NCBI GenBank assembly: GCA_938049385.1
Contig: CALIBQ010000010.1
Coordinates: 1 to 64,000 of the forward strand
From: an uncultured Anaerolineae bacterium
Lineage (GTDB): Bacteria; Chloroflexota; Anaerolineae; JACIWP01
DNA: 64,000 bases
Reading direction: 5' to 3'
Part shown: positions 25,885 through 33,200 of the stretch, piece after piece
Layout: the number at the start of each line of letters is the position of its first letter
How positions within the stretch are numbered: the first letter of the stretch is position 1
Program-made: the position numbers and the translations under genes
The notes under the pieces: generated by a model
Told to the model about the DNA's origin: nothing
Seen by the model: only the letters and a program-made list of their open reading frames with translations
Database searches by the model: none

Positions 25885-26787
25885 ATGGCAGTACAGGGAA
25901 CACAAACAGTGAACGTGAACTGGCGGGCGATGCGCCAAGAAAGCATGGGACAGCGCATCCTGCGCAGATTCCTGCGCCATCGGCTGGCGGTCGCCGGCGC
26001 CGTCGTCATTATCATCCTGGCCCTGGTGGCCATCCTGGCGCCCTATGTGGCCGGCCAGGACCCCTATTACCAAGATTACTCGGCTATCAGGACGCCTCCG
26101 TCCCGCGAACACATCTTGGGGACCGATCCGCTGGGCCGCGATGTCTGGGCACGCCTGGTGTATGCCACACGGGTCTCCCTCTCGGTGGGCCTGGTGGCCG
26201 TCATGATTTACACCATCATCGGCACGATACTGGGCGCACTGGCCGGCTACTACGGCGGCGCGGTGGACACCTTTATCATGCGTATCACCGACGTCTTTAT
26301 GTGCTTCCCACTGCTCATCATCATTATCACGGTGGTGGCGCTGGTCGGTGCCAGCCTGTACAACATCATGGCCGTCATCGGCCTGCTGGCCTGGCCCAGC
26401 ATCTGCCGGCTGGTGCGTGGGCAGTTCCTCAGCCTGCGGGAGCAGGAATTCATCACCGCCGCCCGCTGTGTGGGAGTGCCAGGCGGCCGGCTCATCCTGC
26501 GCCACCTCCTGCCCAACTGCGTCGGCCCGATCACGGTGGCCGCCACCTTCGGCATGGCCGGCGCCATCCTGACCGAGGCCAGCCTCAGCTTCCTGGGACT
26601 GGGTGTCCCGCCGCCCCAGCCGAGCTGGGGACAAATGCTCACCGATGCCCAGAAGCTCACCGTGCTGTCGCGCATGCCGTGGCTGTGGGTGCCACCGGGC
26701 ATCATGATTGCCCTGACCGTGCTGTGCGTCAACTTCGTCGGTGACGGTCTGCGCGACGCGCTGGACCCGCGCATGCGGATCGATTAA
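25885..26787 (+). CDS. ABC transporter permease, DppC/OppC type
   Basis: A 300-residue permease with an N-terminal cytoplasmic tail (about 30 residues), a first helix (LAVAGAVVIIILALVAIL), the family motif ILGTDPLGRDVWARLVYATRVSLSVG near residues 76-100, and an EAA loop (QEFITAARCVGVPGGRLILRHLLPN). It pairs with the DppB-type permease at 23722. Having the hydrolase-like gene between the two permease genes is uncommon. Confidence 0.93.
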   Translation: MAVQGTQTVNVNWRAMRQESMGQRILRRFLRHRLAVAGAVVIIILALVAILAPYVAGQDPYYQDYSAIRTPPSREHILGTDPLGRDVWARLVYATRVSLSVGLVAVMIYTIIGTILGALAGYYGGAVDTFIMRITDVFMCFPLLIIIITVVALVGASLYNIMAVIGLLAWPSICRLVRGQFLSLREQEFITAARCVGVPGGRLILRHLLPNCVGPITVAATFGMAGAILTEASLSFLGLGVPPPQPSWGQMLTDAQKLTVLSRMPWLWVPPGIMIALTVLCVNFVGDGLRDALDPRMRID

Positions 26788-26823
26788 CCCGGCCCTATCA
26801 CCCCGCCTATAAGGAGCTCGCGT

Positions 26824-27897
26824 ATGGAACACATTATCGTGTACAAGGACGAAGGGGCCTACTCCTGTTTTCCGGGCCTTGCCCGACGGCGCAGTGGAGA
26901 GCTATGGCTGGTCTTCCGCTATGCCGGCGCCTTCAGCGTCCAAGCCGTCCGCCTGGGCAAATATGACCACGTGGACAAAGGCGCTCGCATTGCCTATTCC
27001 CGCTCGCTGGACAACGGGCGCACCTGGAGCCCCATCACCATCCTGCCCCCCAGCGACCCAGAATGCGGCGAGCAGGACTGTTCCATCACCGAACTGCACG
27101 ATGGCACGCTCATGATCAACTTCTTCCGCTGGCGGGTGGTGCCGGAGGCGGAAAAAGATCGGCTCCCCTTCCCCGCATACCACCTGTACGACGGCTCCTG
27201 GGCAGATGTGGAGGGGCCGTGGGTCATCCGCTCACGGGATGATGGAAAAAGCTGGGAACCGCCGGTGCGCGTGGACAGCTCCCCCTTGCCGCGCGCCGGC
27301 ACCGCCGACGCCGTCCTGGAACTGCCGGACGGCACCCTGCTGATGGGCATTTACGGCGCGCATTATCCCTCGCGGGTGTGCGCGGCATATGTGGTGCGTT
27401 CAACAGATGGGGGGAAAACCTGGGGGAATGCCGGCCTCATCGCGCGCGACCCGGAGGAGCGCATCAGCTTCGAGGAGCCGGCGCTGGCGCTGACGCCCGC
27501 CGGCCATCTCATCGCCGTCCTGCGCGCCGGCGAACCGCGCAACTACCAATACCTTTACCGCGCCTTCTCATACGACGGGGGGCTGACCTGGACGGAGCTG
27601 GAGCAAACGCCCATGTGGGGCCATCCGGCGCATGTCCTGCCGCTCGCCGACGGGCGCCTGCTGTGCACCTACGGCTACCGCCGGCCGCCCTTCGGGGTGC
27701 GCGCCTGCCTGAGCGAAGATAACGGCCGCACCTGGGACATCGAACATGAGATCGTCCTGCGGGACGACGGCGCCTCGCGCGATATCGGCTACCCTACTTC
27801 CGTACAGCTCCCGGACGGCACTATCCTGACCGCTTATTACATCCATGGAGAGGACCTGATCCGGCACATCGCTGTAACGCGCTGGGTGGCGCCCTGA
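26824..27897 (+). CDS. BNR-repeat sialidase-like protein
   Basis: A 357-residue protein of the sialidase/neuraminidase superfamily. Five Asp-box (BNR) motifs of the S-x-D-x-G-x-T-W type are visible: SLDNGRTW, SRDDGKSW, STDGGKTW, SYDGGLTW and SEDNGRTW, consistent with a six-bladed propeller. There is no signal peptide, so it would act inside the cell on imported material. Many such proteins are not true sialidases, and the Arg triad cannot be assigned by eye. It is the last gene of the transporter operon; AAGGAGCTCGCGT precedes the ATG. Confidence 0.8.
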   Translation: MEHIIVYKDEGAYSCFPGLARRRSGELWLVFRYAGAFSVQAVRLGKYDHVDKGARIAYSRSLDNGRTWSPITILPPSDPECGEQDCSITELHDGTLMINFFRWRVVPEAEKDRLPFPAYHLYDGSWADVEGPWVIRSRDDGKSWEPPVRVDSSPLPRAGTADAVLELPDGTLLMGIYGAHYPSRVCAAYVVRSTDGGKTWGNAGLIARDPEERISFEEPALALTPAGHLIAVLRAGEPRNYQYLYRAFSYDGGLTWTELEQTPMWGHPAHVLPLADGRLLCTYGYRRPPFGVRACLSEDNGRTWDIEHEIVLRDDGASRDIGYPTSVQLPDGTILTAYYIHGEDLIRHIAVTRWVAP

Positions 27898-27910
27898 TTA
27901 TGGGCGCCAC
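27886..27910. terminator. Shared hairpin holding both stop codons of a convergent pair
   Basis: GTGGCGCCC (27886-27894) and GGGCGCCAC (27902-27910) form a perfect 9-bp stem. The 7-base loop TGATTAT contains the TGA of the plus-strand sialidase-like gene and the TAA of the minus-strand gene. Without a T-run it is a weak terminator candidate. Confidence 0.5.
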
Positions 27911-30069
27911 GCCGGCGCTTGGCTGTTGACATCGGCCGGCGAGATGCGCGTTACCTCGCTTCCATCTATGCGCATGACGTAAATGCCCCATTCCCCATCG
28001 CGGTTGGAGCAGAAGGCGATGCGCGTGCCGTCCGGCGACCAGGCCGGCCAGTGGTCGTTGGCCCTGGGCAGGCGCGTCAGATTCTGCTGTTGCTCTCCAT
28101 TGGCCAGCATGATGTAAATCTCGGCGTTGCCGTCGCGGTTGGACTCGAAGGCGATGTAGCGGCCGTCGGGCGACCACGCCGGCGACAAGTCACTGCCCCG
28201 CGCGTTCGTCAATTGCTTGACGTTCTGCGCGGCGCGGTCCATCACGTAAATATCCCAATCCCCATCCCGCTTGGAAGCGAAGGCGATCCACTTGCCGTCG
28301 GGCGACCAGGCCGGCGCGATATCCGCCTCTGGGTCGTTCGTCAGCCGCATGGGATAAGAGCCGTCGGACCACATGACGTAGATTTCCCAGTTGCCGTCCC
28401 GCATGGAGGAGAAGGCGATCTCCGTGCCGTCGGGTGACCAGGCCGGCGTCCAGTCATCGGCAGGATCGTTCGTCAGGTTGCGGACCCCCGTCCCATCAAT
28501 GTTCATCACGTAAATTTCCTTGTTGCCGTCGCGGTCCGAGACGAACGCCAGCCGCTTGCCCTCCGGCGCCCACGCCGGGGAAGTATTCTCCCCTTCACCA
28601 GTGGTCAGGGCTGTCGGCAGACTGCCATCCGCCCCCATGACCCATATCTGCCACTTTTCTTTGCCCTGCTTGCTCATATAAGCGATGGCCGGCAGGGAGC
28701 GCGCCAGCACCAGCGGTTTGGTCGGCGTGGCGGTCCAGGTGGGGGAAGGAGTGATTGGCGGGAGAGAGGCAGGCGCAGGGGTGCCGCGGTTCGCCTCGCC
28801 GGCCAGCATGGCCGCCAGGGTTGCCAGACCTGGGGTGGGCGTCGGAGCCGCCGGCGGGGACGCGGCCGGCGGGCGCAAAAAAACCATCAGGGTCACCGCG
28901 GCCAGCAGGACCATCAGGGGCACCAGCAAGGCCGCCGTCCATGAGCGATGAGGCGCCGGCGCGGGGGTTCCCTTCTCCACCGGCCGCGGCCGGCGGGGAT
29001 TCCAGCGCAAGCGCGCCAGCACCTGCGCCGGCGGGTGCTGAACCTTCAGCCAATGGCGGAATACCTCCACCACCGGCCGATAGCTGTGCGCGCCCAACTG
29101 CTCCAGCGCGCCGGCCTGCTCCAGTTGATCCAGCTCCGCCAGGATATCCGGGAAGGCGGCCTCGATGCCCTCGGCGCGCAGGGCCACCGCCATCTGCGCC
29201 GGCGTGATGACCTCATGCTCCCCGCGCAGCGCGCCCATCAGGCTGAGGAGAATCTTCCCCTCGCCAGAAGCCCGCTCCCATATCTGCACAAAGATGGGCA
29301 GGGAGCGCTGTGCGATGGCCTCCAGTGCTGGGTCAATGTCCACCAGGCCGGCTCGGCCGGCTTCCGCCCGCCGTGCAAAGATTTCAGCGCACAGGAGCTG
29401 GATGAAGTAGGGCCGCCGGCTGGTCAGCTCGTCAATCCGCTCCAGTGCCTCGTATTCATACTCCAGCCGGCCCTCCGCCGGCACGCGGATCAGCCGCATC
29501 GCCTCGGCACGGCTGAGCGGCTCCAGCCGGCGCGCCGGCGCCCGGCCAAAGGGAAGCTTGTCCAGCCGGCGCAGATATTCCGCAGAACACGCCGCACACA
29601 CAATGAACAGGCGCGGGAAACGGTCCCAAAGAACCGCCAGGCGGTCCAGGAACGCCCAGGCAGTGCCATCCTGGTCCTCCCGAAGCCGGCGGTCCAGGTC
29701 ATCCAGCAGAACCACCAGCCGGCCCTGCGCGTTCCAGGCCGGCAGAATTTCCGCCAGCTCCTCCACGTCAGCGTTTGGGGGGATGGCCTGTCCGGTCACT
29801 GCGCTCAGCGCTTCCAGCAGGGCCGGCCAGGGATCGCGCCGGCGTTCGGCGAGGGAGAAATATACCGCTGTGTACGGCTCCTCTGCCTCTTGCGCCAGGC
29901 GCAGTAAGAGGGAGCTTTTGCCTATGTACGGTTCGCCCTCGATGAGGAGCAAGCGCTCCCCGTGTTCCAGGGCCTGCCAGGCCCATGCCATGACCTCGCG
30001 CCGGCCGACGAAAAAGCCGTGCGCCGGCACCGGGCCGTCCACATGGTAGGGATTGCCAGGCACAGACAA
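27898..30069 (-). CDS. AAA-type ATPase - transmembrane - TolB-like beta-propeller protein
   Basis: A 723-residue three-part protein. Residues 1 to about 330 form a P-loop ATPase of the AAA/STAND kind, with Walker A GEPYIGKSSLLLRL, Walker B LVVLLDDLD and a helical region with an HTH-like look. A single membrane helix (TAALLVPLMVLLAAVTLMVFL) lies near residues 375-400, then a Pro/Thr linker, then about six PD40/TolB repeats (AWSPDGTEIAF, SxRDGNWEIYVM) to the end. So an internal ATPase is joined to an external propeller, suggesting a signalling or scaffold role. A start at ATG 30105 is open, but it overlaps the -10 box; TTG 30069 has GGAGGAG six bases upstream and is preferred. Confidence 0.8.
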   Translation of the reverse strand: MSVPGNPYHVDGPVPAHGFFVGRREVMAWAWQALEHGERLLLIEGEPYIGKSSLLLRLAQEAEEPYTAVYFSLAERRRDPWPALLEALSAVTGQAIPPNADVEELAEILPAWNAQGRLVVLLDDLDRRLREDQDGTAWAFLDRLAVLWDRFPRLFIVCAACSAEYLRRLDKLPFGRAPARRLEPLSRAEAMRLIRVPAEGRLEYEYEALERIDELTSRRPYFIQLLCAEIFARRAEAGRAGLVDIDPALEAIAQRSLPIFVQIWERASGEGKILLSLMGALRGEHEVITPAQMAVALRAEGIEAAFPDILAELDQLEQAGALEQLGAHSYRPVVEVFRHWLKVQHPPAQVLARLRWNPRRPRPVEKGTPAPAPHRSWTAALLVPLMVLLAAVTLMVFLRPPAASPPAAPTPTPGLATLAAMLAGEANRGTPAPASLPPITPSPTWTATPTKPLVLARSLPAIAYMSKQGKEKWQIWVMGADGSLPTALTTGEGENTSPAWAPEGKRLAFVSDRDGNKEIYVMNIDGTGVRNLTNDPADDWTPAWSPDGTEIAFSSMRDGNWEIYVMWSDGSYPMRLTNDPEADIAPAWSPDGKWIAFASKRDGDWDIYVMDRAAQNVKQLTNARGSDLSPAWSPDGRYIAFESNRDGNAEIYIMLANGEQQQNLTRLPRANDHWPAWSPDGTRIAFCSNRDGEWGIYVMRIDGSEVTRISPADVNSQAPAWRP

Positions 30070-30103
30070 GCTCTTCTCCTCCTCCGGCCAGGGTGCTGGG
30101 TGC

Positions 30104-30109
30104 ATTATA
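30104..30109 (-). promoter_or_regulatory. -10 box of the AAA-TolB gene
   Basis: TATAAT on the minus strand (30109-30104) directly overlaps the most upstream possible ATG, so transcription should begin near 30097. This supports the internal TTG start at 30069. A matching -35 is weak (TTTGTC, 19 bases away). Confidence 0.5.
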
Positions 30110-30206
30110 GCACAGGGGACAGCGCGGGGACAAAGCGCGCGCCGCGAGGGTGGGGGAAGCCTATGCGGGTGCCAGTCATCCGAGGGAAAAGGGTCTTCAA
30201 ATTACA

Positions 30207-30241
30207 GCGCGGGGATGAGGTAGTGACCGTCATCCCCGCGC
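30207..30241. terminator. Hairpin between the large secreted protein gene and the AAA-TolB gene
   Basis: GCGCGGGGATGA and its perfect complement form a 12-bp stem around an 11-base loop. After the stem on the minus strand comes TGTAATTTG, only weakly T-rich. It probably ends the long transcript from 35487. Confidence 0.5.
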
Positions 30242-30261
30242 CGTGGCGCTGATGGGAGGAG

Positions 30262-33200
30262 CTATGGCACCATGTACGTGATTGTAAGCCGGGGCCGTGC
30301 GCTCACGTTCGCCCAATCCGACGAGAAGAGGTCATAGCGCACGCCGGCACTGCCCACTCCCTTCAACAACATACCGTAATTGCCCTCCGGCCAGCGCACC
30401 CAGTCCTGCACCAGCGGGGTAATATCCCATTCCACCCAGGTCTGCACGGCGTTAAGGGTGGCGCGGGCCGCATAGTCCGCCGCGACATCCACGCCGGCGG
30501 CCTTGGCGCCCGGCTCCGCCCACGGCACACCGTTCATCGCCTGGTTCCAATTCACCTCGGCTTCCCTCCACGGGCGGAGCAGGCGGTGCACCTGCACATC
30601 CATGCTGTAGCTGTTACTGCGGGTATCCACGAACATGCCCAGCACCGCCCGTTTGACCACCGCGTTCTCCGGTATGCCGCTCAAGTCGAAGCGCAGGATG
30701 CCCTCCACCCACTCGCCCGAGCGGATGTAAATGCGGGTCAGACTGCCGTACAGCAATGTCGGATCCCAGCCACTCATGGTGCTGTCCGCGACACCAGTAT
30801 AGCCGTTCAGGCCGCGCTGGAGCACTACCGTGACTTCCTGTCCGCCGGCGGACGGCGGGGTGGCTGTCGCCGTCGGCGTGGGGGTCGCGGTCGCTGTGGG
30901 AGCGGCCGATGTGGGTGTGGCGGTGGCTGTCGCGGTGGGCGTCGGCGTCATGGTGGGCGTCGGCGGGACGGGCGTCCAGGTGCAGGTCGGCGTGGGCGTG
31001 GCCGGCACCGGCGTCGGGGTGCTGGTGGGTGCCGCCGGCGCGCCGGCTGTGTAGCGGATGGTCAGGCGCGGCCGTAACGTCACATTCCCCGACTCTGAGG
31101 AGAGGATGTTGTACTGCACGCCGGCCAGGTCAAAGCTCTTCACGAGGACGCCGAAGTTGCTCGTCGGCGCCGCCAGCCAGTCCCGCACGGCAGAGGTGAT
31201 GTCGAACTCCACCCAGGCCGAGATGGCGCTGACCGTCTGCCGGCTCAGCGGCTGGCCGTCCAGGTCCGTGCCGACCGCCTTGGCGCCCGCTGTTCCCCAG
31301 GGTGTGCCGACGCGCGCCAGGTTCCAGGTGGCTTCCTTTTCCGCCCAGGCTCGGCGCAGGCGGTAGACCTCCATGGTGATAGCATTGCTGTTGCTCCGGC
31401 CGCTGACGTACAGGCCCAGCGTCGCCTGCTGAACGGCGGCGCCGGCCGGCAGGCCGCTCAAATCAAAGCGCAGGAGCGCCGACATCCATTCCCCGGAACG
31501 CACGAGGAGCTGGATGTTCGTGCCGTAATTGGTGTCCACCGACCACCCGTTGATGAAGGTGTCATCCACGCCGGCATAGCCGCCGACCCCTTCCTGCAGG
31601 ACGATGGTCTGCACGTCGCCGGCCGGCGGAAGGGGCACCGGGGTAAAGGTACTCGTCGCCGTCGGCGTCGGGGTAGGTGTGGATGGCGCCGGCGTATTCG
31701 TCCGGGTCGGCGTAGCGGTTGGCGTGAAAGTGCGCGTTGGTGTCGCGGTGGGCGCCGGCGTGTTCGTGCGCGTCGGGGTGGCGGTCGGCCCTGCCGGCGC
31801 CGGCACCCAATAGGTCACGATGAGGCGCGGATGCTGAGATGCCAGTTCCTGGTGATCGGAAGAGACGAAATCGTACTGGGTATAGGTCTCGCCGGTGGCA
31901 TAGAGCATGACGCCGTAGTTCTGGGATGGCGTCCTGACCCAATCCTGCACCATGCCGGTGACGTCGAAGCTGTACCAAGTATTGAGCACCTCCACCGCCT
32001 TGCGGTCGCTGTAGGTGCTGGCGCGGTCATTGGGACCGCTGGCGCCGGCCGCCTGCCACGGCTGGCCGCTGGCGGCGTTCTGCCAAGTGGCCTGCGACAC
32101 ATTCCACGGCCTGAGCATCTTGTAGGTCTGCACCCAGATATAGCTCGGGTTGCTCCGCTGATAGGTATACACCTCCAGACGAGCGTTTGTCACCACCGCG
32201 TTGGTCGGGATGTCGCTGATGTTGAAGTACAGCAGGGAGGCCATGACGTTGTCTTCTTTGGCCGTGCGCACCGCCAGGTTGGCATCGCGCCCGAAGTTCG
32301 TGGTGGGGCTGTTGGCACTGATATAGGTATCCAGGGCGCTGTGCTGGTACTGGCGGGTGATGGGAGTACTGCCGACCGTGGGCGTAGGCGTGATGGTCGG
32401 CGTCGGTGTGGAGGTGGGCACCGGCGTGGGCGTCGGGCCGGCGGCCAGCCGGTACACGATCGTCAGCTTCGGCCGCAGAGCCACCGTCGGATAATTGGAG
32501 GACACGAAGTCGTACTGCACCGAGCGGTTGATGTAGCCCTTGATGGTCAGGCCGTAGTTCAGGTTCGGCTGGGCCACCCAGTCCCGCACGGCGCGGGTGA
32601 TGTCGAAATCGTACCAAGCGCCGGTGCGGGTCAGTATCTTCTGATCCAGCGGTGTGGGATCGCGGTCGGTAGTGGTATCGTTGGCGCCGCCGGCGCCCCA
32701 CGGATGGCCGGCGGAGGCCAACTGCCAGGTCGCCTCCTGCTCCACCCACGGCCGGCGCATGCGGTAGACGCTGGCCACAATATCATCCGCGATATTGCGG
32801 TAGGTGGTGTACAGGCTCAGGGTCGCCGATTCCACCTGGGCGTTGCGCGGGATACTGCTCAGGTCGAAGCGGATGAGCGACGCCACAATCTCGTTGTAGC
32901 TGTAATGGATGGGTAGGGTGATCTTGGTGGCGAAGTTGCTGGTCGGATACCAGAAGTTGATGCAGGTGTCCTGCACGCCGGCGTAGCCGTTGACGCCCGG
33001 CTGGAGGGTCACGGTGATAGGTGTTCCGATAGGCGCCGGCGTCGCTGTCGGTGTGGCCGGCGCGGAGGTGGGTGTGCGCGTGGGCGTCTGCGTCGGTGTA
33101 GCAGTAGCCGGCGGGTTGGTCGGCGTGCGCGTGGGCGTCGGGGTAGCCGGCGCGTTTGTAGGGGTCGCAGTGGCGGTCGGCGCCGTCCCGTCCAGCCGGT

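Noticed and set aside
30163-30252. A 29-codon plus-strand mini-ORF between two minus-strand genes
   Set aside because: It lies across the perfect hairpin 30207-30241 and has no convincing ribosome site or conserved feature.
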